Below are positions 49,953 to 59,514 of a stretch of 64,000 nucleotides of DNA, piece by piece. The notes beneath the pieces were generated by a model. It had not been told where the DNA came from. It worked only from the letters and a program-made list of their open reading frames with translations, and did no database searches. The position numbers and the translations under genes were made by a program. The DNA lies in the NCBI RefSeq assembly GCF_004001045.1, contig NZ_BIMK01000036.1, positions 1-64,000 on the forward strand, given 5' to 3'. The first letter of the stretch is position 1, and each line of letters opens with the position of its first letter. Origin of the DNA: Paenibacillus chibensis. Lineage in GTDB: Bacteria; Bacillota; Bacilli; Paenibacillales; Paenibacillaceae.

Positions 49953-52625
49953 TTATTTCTTGATATTATCCAATGCCTTTTTGCCCAGCCGCTCCAGCAG
50001 CTGCTGTTTGTACAGGCTCTCAACCTGCACATGCTTGCCGAGGCTCTCCCAATATCCGTCGCTCCGGGGACGCGGATCGTAATCGCTCGGAACCAGTCCC
50101 GGCACCTTCGGACCGACATGGCCGATGGCATAGTTTTGCGCGGTCGGCGGCTGCTGCGAGGTCAGCTCATTCTCGGTGTTCCAGGAGACGTAGTTCGCTC
50201 CTGCCCAGCCGTGCCCGCTCCCCAGCCAGCCCCGGTCACGGATCGATATCGGCGCATCGATATTGTCGAACAAGCCGCCGACCGACCAGCGGTGATGCGG
50301 CTCGCTCGTGTTGAAGTTGTTCACGGCCTTGCCGTCGAGGAACACGTTCGGCCCTTGCACGCGGCTGTCGACGACGAACGCATGCCGCGCCGTCTCGGTA
50401 TAAATCCGCTGCGCCAGATTCAGCTGCCCCATCTGGTGTATAACATAACGGCGACCGCCGGTGATGATGCTCACCATGTCGTACATCTTGCTGTCCTGCA
50501 CCGTGATCCACTTGGAATTACGACTCATCTGCACCAGCGAGTAGGACAAATGATAGCCGGTTACATCGCGCACCCAGCCGTTTTTCACACTGTTAAACAC
50601 GACGAAGCGTTCGGCATGCTTTTCATCCGCATAATACGGGTCGGTGGTATCGTTATCCATCACCGTATCGATCACGCTCGGATCGAAATCGGAATCAGCC
50701 CGCATGTTTTCCACGCCGACCTGCTGAATCCGTGCGCTGTCGGTATATTTGAAAATTTGTCCGCCGCCCCATTTTTGCTCTATGGCGTTCGCGACCGGCG
50801 CGTCGACGGTAATCGTGTTTCCGTCGACCGCGGTGATAACCCGGTCGAAATCCAGATTGAACGGCGCCCACTGGGTTACCGTGCCTCCCGGACGGTTGTA
50901 AATATAGTCCATACCGATTTCATGAATCCAGTTTTTATCGCCAATCCGGCGCACGATGATCGTATCCCCGACATGGTAACGGCTTGCATCCTCCACATGG
51001 AAAGTGCGGGAACCGGACGGCACGTACAGATCCGTGATCGTCTGCATCGAGCCATTGTCGATGGTCAGACCCGTATTCCCCCCGATTTCGATCAGGTTGC
51101 GGGGATTGGTTCCGGTGCCGTATATCAGCGTGCCTTTTTCATCCTGTCCCTCGCCTCGCAGCACGATGCCGCTGGCATTGATTTTCACGGTGCCGCCAAC
51201 CTCGTATTTTCCTTTTTTCAGCAGCACCGCGCCGCGGAAGCCATCCTTGCCGACGGGCAGCTGTGCAACTTCATCAATGGCAGCCTGAATGCGTGCGGTA
51301 TCATCCCCATCGCCTGGGCTTACCGTCGCTTTGACCTTGACGTCCGGAATTTTCACGCCGCCGCCCATGTAGCCCGCATTCGAGAAATCGAGAATCTGAT
51401 TGCCTCTAAAGTCGCTTACATATACCATTTTGCCGTCCTTGCCGAGAAAGGCGATCTGGCTTTGGTTCTTCGGTATTTTTTTTTTGTCCCACACCGTAAA
51501 ATAGAACGAATCATAGACCGGCTGCTTGCCCTCCCGTTCCATGGTCAGCCGGATTTCATACCGGCCTTCTTGATTCGCCTTGCCAGAAGGCGTCCACTGC
51601 TTTGTTTCCCCCTTGCTTACGGCCTCTGAATCAAGCTTGGCAATGACTTTCCCTCCAAATATGAGCTCGCCGCTGAGCGTGCCGTTCACGTTGGAGACGG
51701 TAGATACGGAAGGATAAGTATCCTTCGGGCCGATCATGGCCGGCTGCCCGATTTCCGCCTTCATATGCGGATGGGTCAGCGCCGAGTTCATCACATCGCT
51801 TTCATCCAGAAAAGCGTTCGGATCATCGACCACGACCCAGAAATCATTGGTTCTCAGCTCTGCTGATGCCTGCACCACGCCATGCACGAGGACGGCGCCC
51901 ACCTGATTCGCCTTCAATCCGCCCGACGGATCAATGCTCACATCCTGAGTACTGGCGATAAACGTCTTGGCATATGGCGTCAAGTCCGCTTCTTGGCCGG
52001 AATCCAGCTCCCCCTTCAGCACCAGCTTTCCGGTTTCGCCTTTATTCAGCCGGATTTCGGCATTGTTAGGATATTCCTTCCCGCTTGCATCCGTAAAATA
52101 AATCCGCTTCAGCCCGGCCGGGGCAGGCGTTTCCGAGCTGTTGTACACTTCAAGCTCCGACAACTGCACATTCAGATCCTTGCTCAGATTCAAGTTCAAC
52201 TTGATATATCTTGCCGAAGTACTCTCGAACATCGCTGCCTCCGTCGCCGTGAGATCTTTATTTTTGCTGTATGTCTGATTCCAACTGCTTCCGTCATCCG
52301 AGGACAGAATTTCATAATCCTTCAGGTTATCCGCGCGATTGAGATGGATCATGACTTTGTTGAAGGTTTCCTGCGCTCCCAAATCCACCGTGATCCAGAC
52401 GTTCATATCGTCCTGCCGGTCCACCGCCAGCGGCTGCCACACCGTGGCCGCATCGCCATCCACGGCGTTCGCCGGCTTGCCGGAGCTTGCTTGTGCCGAC
52501 TTGCCCAGTGCCAGGTTGGCGCTTGTATCACCCGCCGCCGAAGCTTTTTCCCCGCTTGCTATGACAGGGAGCATGAGCAGCATGATCATGAATCCGAGTC
52601 CAAGCCTTTTCATCGAACCTTTCAA
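49953..52625 (-). CDS. Secreted discoidin-domain protein with a pectate-lyase-like beta helix
   Basis: 890 residues. A signal peptide ends near KASAAG (about residue 31). Residues about 35-165 are an F5/8-type C (discoidin) domain: ALGKSAQASSGKPANAVDGD, then WITVDLGAQETFNKVMIHLN. Residues about 165-420 look like beta-sandwich modules. From about 420 a right-handed beta helix of the pectate-lyase superfamily follows (DGDDTARIQAAIDEV, GTVKINASGIVLRGEGQ). Probably a polysaccharide lyase or related carbohydrate-active enzyme; the substrate is unknown. The start is TTG at 52625 behind GAGGTGG, or the ATG four codons later. Confidence 0.82.
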   Translation of the reverse strand: MKGSMKRLGLGFMIMLLMLPVIASGEKASAAGDTSANLALGKSAQASSGKPANAVDGDAATVWQPLAVDRQDDMNVWITVDLGAQETFNKVMIHLNRADNLKDYEILSSDDGSSWNQTYSKNKDLTATEAAMFESTSARYIKLNLNLSKDLNVQLSELEVYNSSETPAPAGLKRIYFTDASGKEYPNNAEIRLNKGETGKLVLKGELDSGQEADLTPYAKTFIASTQDVSIDPSGGLKANQVGAVLVHGVVQASAELRTNDFWVVVDDPNAFLDESDVMNSALTHPHMKAEIGQPAMIGPKDTYPSVSTVSNVNGTLSGELIFGGKVIAKLDSEAVSKGETKQWTPSGKANQEGRYEIRLTMEREGKQPVYDSFYFTVWDKKKIPKNQSQIAFLGKDGKMVYVSDFRGNQILDFSNAGYMGGGVKIPDVKVKATVSPGDGDDTARIQAAIDEVAQLPVGKDGFRGAVLLKKGKYEVGGTVKINASGIVLRGEGQDEKGTLIYGTGTNPRNLIEIGGNTGLTIDNGSMQTITDLYVPSGSRTFHVEDASRYHVGDTIIVRRIGDKNWIHEIGMDYIYNRPGGTVTQWAPFNLDFDRVITAVDGNTITVDAPVANAIEQKWGGGQIFKYTDSARIQQVGVENMRADSDFDPSVIDTVMDNDTTDPYYADEKHAERFVVFNSVKNGWVRDVTGYHLSYSLVQMSRNSKWITVQDSKMYDMVSIITGGRRYVIHQMGQLNLAQRIYTETARHAFVVDSRVQGPNVFLDGKAVNNFNTSEPHHRWSVGGLFDNIDAPISIRDRGWLGSGHGWAGANYVSWNTENELTSQQPPTAQNYAIGHVGPKVPGLVPSDYDPRPRSDGYWESLGKHVQVESLYKQQLLERLGKKALDNIKK

Positions 52626-52732
52626 TAAAATCCCACCTCTCTAAAATTGAAATCGCTTACATTTTAACTTGCGCAGAAGCGCAATGAACATGTCATTTTT
52701 AGTGATGGGATTGTGTTTTATTAAGGAAAAAG

Positions 52733-53260
52733 TCATTTCATTGATCTGGCTATCTCGACCATTTGTTCTTTGGTTAATTCTCCGCTATTCACTTCCACGT
52801 AAGTGTCACCCTGTATCCAATGCAGAATGCCGCCGGGCATGGGTTCACGACTATCCCATGCTTCGAAGTAAGCCTTCGCACCATGAATGGGTATCATTTC
52901 TCCTGCAGTGCTCTGTTCAAAAAAGCGGGTTTCTATGTGCGATCGGCTTGTGTGGTTCCGGGCATCGATCTCTATACATTCCACCTTGAAAGTATAACCC
53001 TTGACTCCGTGCTGTTCGATCCCTAGAACATACTCTCCCCTTTGGTCAAAGTAATGCAGCCGCAAATTCCGAATCGGTTGGTCGAATTTCAAGGGATAGG
53101 GCCATTTCACCTCTACATCCCAATTTCTGACGGACGTTTGGTCCGGTAAAAGAAGCTTGAAATTCGTGGTCGATTTTATTTTCCTGAAATCTATCGTTTC
53201 CTTGCCTTCTGATATTGCCCCGGCTGAAATAACGATGGCAAGCAATGCAGGTGCGATCAT
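52733..53260 (-). CDS. DUF4367-type exported protein
   Basis: 175 residues from the ATG at 53260, with GAGAGG upstream. A short N-terminal hydrophobic segment (MIAPALLAIVISAGA) suggests export. The C-terminus (GGILHWIQGDTYVEVNSGEL and TKEQMVEIARSMK) matches the DUF4367 end found in anti-sigma and sporulation-linked proteins. Function unknown. It follows the DUF3888 gene by 19 bp, so the two are cotranscribed. Confidence 0.75.
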   Translation of the reverse strand: MIAPALLAIVISAGAISEGKETIDFRKIKSTTNFKLLLPDQTSVRNWDVEVKWPYPLKFDQPIRNLRLHYFDQRGEYVLGIEQHGVKGYTFKVECIEIDARNHTSRSHIETRFFEQSTAGEMIPIHGAKAYFEAWDSREPMPGGILHWIQGDTYVEVNSGELTKEQMVEIARSMK

Positions 53261-53279
53261 GTGTATTCCATCCTCTCGT

Positions 53280-53759
53280 TTAGTTAACCAACAGGGCTTT
53301 GCCCCACTTCCGGATACCAAGCGGCTGATTCTTGACCATGTCCGCATAGTTGGGAGGGAAATCGCTCAAGACCGGATCCTTCAAATGCTTATAGTGGACG
53401 ATCGTGACATGGTGTGGCGATATTTTGAATATAAAGCGATCCTTGCCGGCCGCAATATGCGGGCCGACCGTTGGAGTCGCTTCTAAGGTCAGGAAAAAGC
53501 TGAATGTTCGAAACCCGCTGATCCGGTCGATGCTTTTGGCCTCGATCAAATACGGGTATAACGCCGGCGAAACCGTCAGCAAGCTTGCGTATGTTTTCTC
53601 CAGCTGCGACTCCATGTAGGGCAAGAGGGTCAGGAGCAGCATGTCTTGAAGCTGAAGCTCTCTTGAATCAGGATCATATTTACCTTCAGTGAAGCTTGCA
53701 CTGCCGCAAAATAAAAATAGGAACAGAATCAAGGGGAACAAAACGAACCGTTTACTCAT
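53280..53759 (-). CDS. DUF3888 exported protein
   Basis: 159 residues from the ATG at 53759, with AAGGAGG upstream. A signal peptide (LFPLILFLFLFCGSASF) precedes the DUF3888 domain, seen in DPDSRELQLQDMLLLTLLPY and, near the end, PHHVTIVHYKHLKDPVLSDFP. Found mainly in Bacilli with no assigned role. First gene of a two-gene unit with the DUF4367-type protein. Confidence 0.83.
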   Translation of the reverse strand: MSKRFVLFPLILFLFLFCGSASFTEGKYDPDSRELQLQDMLLLTLLPYMESQLEKTYASLLTVSPALYPYLIEAKSIDRISGFRTFSFFLTLEATPTVGPHIAAGKDRFIFKISPHHVTIVHYKHLKDPVLSDFPPNYADMVKNQPLGIRKWGKALLVN

Positions 53760-53958
53760 GTGAATACCTCCTTCGCTATAGGTTTTAGATTCAGACGGCG
53801 ATTTATGCAAAGGGCGAATATTCTACCAAGTTATACAGATAGCCCTCCGCCAGCTCCATGCCGATATGTCACTCTCGCATTTGTAATGTTTTGTTCATTC
53901 TCCGTTCATATAACTTCACTACAATGGCCTTGAACCTAAAAATAGGAGGCTTCAGGCC

Positions 53959-56187
53959 ATGTTGAAACAGTTTGCGAAAACATTCACCCAATTCGTCAGT
54001 AGCCGCAAAGGCGCTTGGACCGTGCTGATTGGCTGGATGGTCATCATACTTGTACTCAGCCTGGCCACGCCGGGCTCCAAACCCTATGCCGTAAACAGCG
54101 GCGAAGGCAGCGTGCATAACGACACGCCTTCCGCGGCCGCGCAGCAAATCATGGACGAACAGTTTCCGTCCAAGGACGGGCTCACCGCCCTCTTGGTCTT
54201 CCATGATCCGGATAAAATTTCGGAAGCCGACCGAAATGACATTACAGAAATGAGCCGCTGGCTCGCATCCGCGGAGAAACCGCGGTACGTGTCGGCTTCG
54301 CTGCCATTTCATCAGCTTCCGAAGAACGTTCAGGACCAGATGCTCTCGAAGGATCAAACCACGATGCTGCTGAATGTGAGCCTGCAAAAGGATCTTGAAT
54401 CCGATCAGACGTATGACACCCTGCAGCAGATCCGCGACCATGTGAAGAGCCTGCAAAGCAGTGGCTTGCAGATGGAAATCACCGGCCCCACCGGCATCGC
54501 CTCGGACACGACGACGCTTTTCAAAAATGCGGATGTTGTCTTGATGCTGGCTACTGTGGTGCTGATCCTGGTTATTCTGATTGTCATTTACCACTCACCG
54601 CTGCTGGCCATCATGCCCCTTCTCATCTCCGGCATGGTCTACCTGGTCGTCGACCGGATTCTCGGCCTCGGAGGAAAGCTGGGCTGGTTCGTGGTCGAAA
54701 AGCAGTCCCTTTCGATCATGATGATTTTGCTTTTCGCCGTATTGACCGACTATTGCCTGTTCATCATTGCCCGGTTCCGGGAAGAGCTCCGACGGACGGA
54801 ATCGAAGCATGAAGCGATGCACGAGGCACTGACTCACGTCGCCGAACCGATTCTCTTCAGCGGGGGCACCGTGCTGATGGCCATGTTGATTCTGTTCACG
54901 GCGATCTTTAAGCCTTACAACCATTTCGCCCCGGTCTTTTCCATCGCAATGGTCATCATTCTGCTCGGCGGCGTCACGCTCATCCCTGCGCTGTTTACCC
55001 TCGTCGGCCGCAAGGCGTTCTGGCCTTTCGTTCCCCAGGCGGGAACCGAACGGGTCAAGACCAGGAAGGAAGGCGTCTGGAGCCGGATCGGTGCCTTCGT
55101 CACCCGGAAGCCTGCCGTGACCGCAGGCGTTCTGCTGGTATTGCTGCTGGCCTCATCCGCCAACCTGTTCGGCATGAAGTATTCCTTCAACATCATGAAG
55201 TCGTTCCCGGCTGACATTTCATCCAGGCAGGGCTTCGATATGCTGGAGGAACGCTTTCCGCCGGGACAGCTTGCACCGGTGACCGTCGTGCTGAAGTCCG
55301 AACACAAGCTGGATGTGAATGCTGATCTCATCAAACAGGTCGCAGCGCTCAGCGACAGACTGATGGCCGATGGCCGAATCAGCGCCATCTCGCCGATGCT
55401 GACACCGCAGCAGGCAAACGGCGGTCAGCCGCCTGACAAGTTGCTGTCCGAGTCCGGGCAAGCCATCAAGCTTCAGCTCACCCTGGAGGATAATCCGTAT
55501 GATCCCGCAGCTCTCGATACCATTGCCCAGCTTCGCAAGGACAGCGGCAGCCTGCTGCATGAGAGCGGATTGGCACCGGAGCAGTTTTCCCTGCATTTTG
55601 CCGGACAAACGGCTGAACTGCTCGACGTCAGAATCATGAATCAGCGCGACACGACCGTTCTTTTCACGCTGATTACGCTGTCCATTGCCGCGATGCTGGC
55701 CTTTCAGGCCCGCTCTGCCAAGATGGCCGCCACCATGATTCTGACCATGCTCCTGTCCTATGCAGGCACCATGGGCCTCGGCTGGCTTATCTTCCATGAA
55801 TGTCTCGGCTATGACTCCGTCAGCTACCGCCTGCCGGTGTATACCTTCGTCTTCCTGATCGCGCTTGGCGTGGATTACAACATCATGCTCGTGTCCCGGA
55901 TCCGGGAGGAAGCGAAAAAATACAATTGGATGGAAGCCGTTAAACGGGGCGTATCGCTGACAGGCGGCGTCATCTCTTCCGCAGGCATTATTTTGGCCGC
56001 CACCTTCTGCGTATTAATTACGCAGCCGCTGCAGGAGCTGTTCCTGTTCGGCATTCTGATGGCCATGGGCATCCTGATCGATACCTTCCTCGTTCGCGGC
56101 ATGCTGCTTCCTGCCATATTGACGCTCATCGGCGGCAGCAAGCGAAATGACATTCATAAAAATAATCTTCCGGTACATCCGGAGTAA
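53959..56187 (+). CDS. MMPL-family RND exporter
   Basis: 742 residues with twelve membrane segments in two halves, each with a large outside loop (about 40-180 and 400-555). It is similar to YdfJ/MmpL. Motifs include MMILLFAVLTDYCLFIIARFREE split near DYCLF and, in the second half, FVFLIALGVDYNIMLVSRIREE with the charged DY pair used for proton coupling. Probably exports lipids or drugs. AGGAGG lies 9 nt before the ATG. The next gene is cotranscribed. Confidence 0.92.
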   Translation: MLKQFAKTFTQFVSSRKGAWTVLIGWMVIILVLSLATPGSKPYAVNSGEGSVHNDTPSAAAQQIMDEQFPSKDGLTALLVFHDPDKISEADRNDITEMSRWLASAEKPRYVSASLPFHQLPKNVQDQMLSKDQTTMLLNVSLQKDLESDQTYDTLQQIRDHVKSLQSSGLQMEITGPTGIASDTTTLFKNADVVLMLATVVLILVILIVIYHSPLLAIMPLLISGMVYLVVDRILGLGGKLGWFVVEKQSLSIMMILLFAVLTDYCLFIIARFREELRRTESKHEAMHEALTHVAEPILFSGGTVLMAMLILFTAIFKPYNHFAPVFSIAMVIILLGGVTLIPALFTLVGRKAFWPFVPQAGTERVKTRKEGVWSRIGAFVTRKPAVTAGVLLVLLLASSANLFGMKYSFNIMKSFPADISSRQGFDMLEERFPPGQLAPVTVVLKSEHKLDVNADLIKQVAALSDRLMADGRISAISPMLTPQQANGGQPPDKLLSESGQAIKLQLTLEDNPYDPAALDTIAQLRKDSGSLLHESGLAPEQFSLHFAGQTAELLDVRIMNQRDTTVLFTLITLSIAAMLAFQARSAKMAATMILTMLLSYAGTMGLGWLIFHECLGYDSVSYRLPVYTFVFLIALGVDYNIMLVSRIREEAKKYNWMEAVKRGVSLTGGVISSAGIILAATFCVLITQPLQELFLFGILMAMGILIDTFLVRGMLLPAILTLIGGSKRNDIHKNNLPVHPE

Positions 56188-56209
56188 ACGACCAGAAGGA
56201 GGAACAAAC

Positions 56210-56650
56210 ATGTTTGGATTTATGCTATTTCTGCATTTGGGAGGCTTGATCGCTTGGGTAGGAGGGTTGATCGTGGTGATTGCAATGATCGGCCTGCTCG
56301 GCAAACAGCTCGGCGCTTCCCAGGACTCTAATCTGCTCGCGCGCAAAAGCCTCAGCATCTTCAGCTATCTGGCGCACCCGGGTGCCGTGCTTGTGCTCGG
56401 CAGCGGCGTATATCTGATTATGAAAATGGGCTCAGGCACCAAGCCGCTATGGCTGGACATCATGGAAAAGGGCGGCGGCACCGTCGCGCTCTTGTCCCTG
56501 ATCGTCACCGGCATCCTCGGCAGCAAGGTCAAGAAAAAACTGAATGCCGCGAACGGGCAGACCGTAAAAGTAACCGGATATCTGACGACCATGTCCGCTC
56601 TGATGGTACTAATTCTCGGCGTCGTGCTCGTCGTGAGCCTGAAAATATGA
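56210..56650 (+). CDS. Four-helix membrane protein, DUF2269-like
   Basis: 146 residues from the ATG at 56210, with GAAGGAGG upstream. Four hydrophobic segments (about 2-25, 50-70, 80-100, 122-145) and an opening HLGGLIAWVGGLIVVIAMIG split near AWVGG. Similar in look to DUF2269-type proteins. Function unknown; the 22-bp gap after the MMPL gene suggests a linked role. Confidence 0.72.
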   Translation: MFGFMLFLHLGGLIAWVGGLIVVIAMIGLLGKQLGASQDSNLLARKSLSIFSYLAHPGAVLVLGSGVYLIMKMGSGTKPLWLDIMEKGGGTVALLSLIVTGILGSKVKKKLNAANGQTVKVTGYLTTMSALMVLILGVVLVVSLKI

Positions 56651-56695
56651 AAAAGGGCCGCCTGTCAGCTGTTGAAGCTGAAGGCGGCCTTTTTA
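56650..56695 (+). terminator. Terminator after the MMPL operon
   Basis: AAAAAGGGCCGCCT pairs with AGGCGGCCTTTTT, a 12-bp stem around a 17-nt loop, ending in T. Confidence 0.88.
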
Positions 56696-56716
56696 TGCGT
56701 CATGCGTGGGTACTCC

Positions 56717-57622
56717 TTATGCTTTTTTTCCTGACGTCTTGGACGCTGCGGCCTTGGCGCTCTTCGCCGCAGCCTCCTGCGCCTTTTTCGCATAATACAC
56801 CTTCAGATCATCCGGCGTGACGAAATCGGTGTAAAAACCGTATACACCCCGGGCTTTATATTTGGCCATGACTTCGGGATCATTGATGGTATGAACGAAA
56901 GAGAGCTTATTGATTTTTTTCAAACTGCTGACGAAGCTGGCATTGGCTCTCCATTCCGGCATCGTGACCGCAGTGATTTTGGGATGGCTCTTCACGAACT
57001 GCAGCACCTTCTGGTTGGAATCATTGGTTTGATACAGAGTGTAGATGTAAGACTCGAACGGAAATACCTTCTCGATCGTCGAGTACATGCTCTCGTTGTA
57101 AATCTGCGGAATGATCCGCTTCAGCATATAAGGGTCTTCATTGGCATGCTTCACGATTTCATTGAATTGGGCTGTAATCGTATTTTTATCCGTGCTTTTC
57201 GTGTCCGTGATGAAGTATGCATCAGGATACTCATGCATCAGGTCTATGATTTCGCTGAATTCGAGCGCATTATATTTATCGAACATTTTCATTGCCTTCA
57301 TGTCGGCCAGCGTCAGCGGACCTCCGGTGACGGCCGGGGTCAAGGCTTGTCCCAACGACTGAAAAGCGTATGTGGACCAATCATGGCGTCCGATGAGATA
57401 ACCGTCCGATGTGAACTGCAGATCGACTTCAAAGATGCGCTGTCCCTTTTCATAGTTGGTTTCAAAGGCCTCATAGGAATTGGTATACGCCTTTTGATCG
57501 ATGCCCCCGAGCGCATGGGCCACCAGATTGTAATCCGTCCATGTGGCGGCAAAAGCGGGAGTGCCGAGTGACAGCAAACAAATAACCAGCAGCGGCGGCA
57601 GTGCAGTGAGCAGTTTTTTCAT
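56717..57622 (-). CDS. Secreted GDPD/PI-PLC-like phosphodiesterase
   Basis: 301 residues from the ATG at 57622 (AGGAGG upstream). A signal peptide ends at AFA (about residue 25). A TIM-barrel of the glycerophosphodiester/phosphatidylinositol phosphodiesterase type follows: NLVAHALGGIDQKAYTNSYE with the first active-site His, FEVDLQFTSDGYLIGRHDW with the metal Glu/Asp and second His. The Ala/Lys-rich tail may bind the wall. It likely cleaves phospholipid head groups or wall teichoic acid units outside the cell. Confidence 0.88.
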   Translation of the reverse strand: MKKLLTALPPLLVICLLSLGTPAFAATWTDYNLVAHALGGIDQKAYTNSYEAFETNYEKGQRIFEVDLQFTSDGYLIGRHDWSTYAFQSLGQALTPAVTGGPLTLADMKAMKMFDKYNALEFSEIIDLMHEYPDAYFITDTKSTDKNTITAQFNEIVKHANEDPYMLKRIIPQIYNESMYSTIEKVFPFESYIYTLYQTNDSNQKVLQFVKSHPKITAVTMPEWRANASFVSSLKKINKLSFVHTINDPEVMAKYKARGVYGFYTDFVTPDDLKVYYAKKAQEAAAKSAKAAASKTSGKKA

Positions 57623-57779
57623 TCCAACCTCCTGTTTTCCTTGGCATAGTCTCAGATTTTGCATTCGTCCGCATGCAGCGGGCAAGCACAATATGTAAAT
57701 TATATCATGCGGAGGGAATAGAAGGTAGAAAGAGAAGGTATTTTTGTGGATAAGGATGGATCCTGTCGAGAGATCGTCT

Positions 57780-58064
57780 TTATTCGCTCAGCTTCTCAAT
57801 ACGAATCGTCGTTGTTTTATCGGGAATATACACGTCCTTATCCTTATAAGGAGTTCTCAAAATAGCCCTGATATGATCGCCTACGTGATATTCCTCCAGT
57901 TTCTCGGCTGCTATCTCATATCCTTGCACATACAGTATTTTCTTTTTTTCGTCTATGCGCACAATCTGTCCGTTGACCTCAAATCGCTTCCCGTGATCGG
58001 AACAGCCTGAGATCATCAGCTGCAGCACGACTAGCGCAGCAAGAAGCTTTGCCTTCTTCCCCAT
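57780..58064 (-). CDS. Small lipoprotein of unknown function
   Basis: 94 residues from the ATG at 58064, chosen because GGGAGG lies 10 nt upstream. The lipobox is MISGC (Cys21). The mature part is a small beta barrel-like domain (GQIVRIDEKKKILYVQGYEI and IRAILRTPYKDKDVYI). It resembles DUF3221-type proteins loosely; I do not assign it. Monocistronic. Confidence 0.75.
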   Translation of the reverse strand: MGKKAKLLAALVVLQLMISGCSDHGKRFEVNGQIVRIDEKKKILYVQGYEIAAEKLEEYHVGDHIRAILRTPYKDKDVYIPDKTTTIRIEKLSE

Positions 58065-58177
58065 TTCCGATCGTCCTCCCGGGCTATTCATCTTTCCTGT
58101 TTATACCATGAATATGGAAAAATGTTGCGGATCCTTATCCGCCGGCCGGTCCAAATGATGAGGATCCATCCTGCCAA

Positions 58178-58207
58178 ACAAAAAAAGGACCGGCTGCGCC
58201 GGCCCTT
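58178..58207 (-). terminator. Terminator of the VOC gene 58220-58648
   Basis: AAGGGCCGG and CCGGTCCTT pair with one mismatch around GCGCAG, ending in eight T on the minus strand. Confidence 0.85.
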
Positions 58208-58219
58208 CCGTTATCGCGC

Positions 58220-58648
58220 CTAACCTTCGGACGCTTCTCCGCTAAGCTGCCAGGAGATGCCGAATCGGTCGCGCACCATGCCAAAGGACGGACTCCAGAA
58301 CGTTTCCTGAAGCTCCATCTGGACTTGTCCGCCATCGGACAGAGCATGAAAAATCGATTTCAGACGCTCCAGATCCTTCGTCATCAAGGCGATGCTGAGC
58401 TGGTCGCCGAGCTGATACGGATTACCCGGAAAGGTATCGTAGAACAGCAGGATTTGACCGTCGAATTCCAGTGCCGCATGCAGGACGCGGTTCTTGGCTT
58501 CCTCCGGCATCGGATGTCCTTCATCTCCCGGCATATCCCCAAAGCGTTGAAGTCCCATGTTGTTGGCACCCAGCACCTTCTCGTAAAAAGCTACCGCTTC
58601 GGCGCAGTTTCCATCCAATACGATATACGGTGCAATCTTCAAACTCAT
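58220..58648 (-). CDS. PhnB-like VOC protein
   Basis: 142 residues from the ATG at 58648 (AAAGGAGG upstream). PhnB/UbiG-like VOC fold: IAPYIVLDGNCAEAVAFYEK, GMPGDEGHPM-like loop, and WSPSFGMVRDRFGISWQL at the end. Members of this group lack a defined substrate and are often listed as 3-demethylubiquinone methyltransferase-like. Single gene with its own terminator. Confidence 0.88.
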   Translation of the reverse strand: MSLKIAPYIVLDGNCAEAVAFYEKVLGANNMGLQRFGDMPGDEGHPMPEEAKNRVLHAALEFDGQILLFYDTFPGNPYQLGDQLSIALMTKDLERLKSIFHALSDGGQVQMELQETFWSPSFGMVRDRFGISWQLSGEASEG

Positions 58649-58899
58649 GACTTGTCCTCCTTTATCTTGGTTTATTTCCATTTTGGTGTTCTTTTCCATT
58701 ATAGACTGTAAAACGGATGAAGATAAGGCGAACAAGGGCCGTTACCTCAAATTTATTTCTATGAAAAATGCTCCCTGGCGGCAGCATATCTGCCCGGTTC
58801 CAGCGAGCCGAAGCGCCTTTTCAAATTGCCTGTGTCCACCCGAATATTCTTCAGTCCAGCAAATTCGATGCTGCCCCTGATCATACCTGGGGAGAAGGC

Positions 58900-59514
58900 T
58901 TATAGCGGCCGGTCCAGCGAAAAACGCTCGCCAAGCTTCGCGTAGCTGCTTCCAGCCAATCGACTGACGGGAGCCAGCGTCTGTTCGCGAATCCTTCCCT
59001 CATCGAGCAGGGCTTCATCCACATGAAATCGCACGACACGCCCGATCAGCAGATCCGTGGCAGGCGAAGCTTCCGACCCTCCGAGCGGAATCGCGCGTTC
59101 CAGCACGCATTCCATTCGAATTCTGGCCTCGGCAATGCCTGGCACGCGTACCGCTTCGCTTGGAACCGCCGTTAAGCCTGCATATTCTACCTCGCTTTGA
59201 TCGGGCGGAAGGCTTGCCGCCGTCTGATTCAGCTTTGCAATGGACGCTTCATCCCCGATGTGGACGACGAATTCGCCTTCCCGCATCGCATTGGCGGCCG
59301 TATCCTTTGGCGTTCCCTGTTTTCTTTGCACGGACACGGAGACCATGGGCGGGTCTGCCGTCACGATATTAAAATAGCTGAATGGAGCCGCGTTCACCTT
59401 TCCGTTCGCCGCGAGCGTTGTTACCCATGCGATGGGCCGTGGAATGATGCTGCCGGTCAGCAGCTTGTAATTCGCGCGCTCGGTCTGCTGGTTCGGGGCG
59501 ATAGAAATGTTCAT
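58900..59514 (-). CDS. Flavin reductase-like protein
   Basis: 204 residues of the FMN-binding split-barrel family: LTGSIIPRPIAWVTTL, NAAPFSYFNIVTADPPMVSV and a late LLIGRVVRFHVDE. Such enzymes bind FMN and reduce it or act on aromatic compounds. The start overlaps the dioxygenase stop in ATGA, so the two are coupled; together they look like a quinone or phenol handling pair controlled by MhqR-like sites. Confidence 0.88.
   Translation of the reverse strand: MNISIAPNQQTERANYKLLTGSIIPRPIAWVTTLAANGKVNAAPFSYFNIVTADPPMVSVSVQRKQGTPKDTAANAMREGEFVVHIGDEASIAKLNQTAASLPPDQSEVEYAGLTAVPSEAVRVPGIAEARIRMECVLERAIPLGGSEASPATDLLIGRVVRFHVDEALLDEGRIREQTLAPVSRLAGSSYAKLGERFSLDRPL

Noticed and set aside
50031..51629. 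532-codon open frame on the plus strand
   Set aside because: Lies opposite the discoidin/beta-helix gene. Its length is due to codon bias of the true gene, and its sequence shows no known domain.
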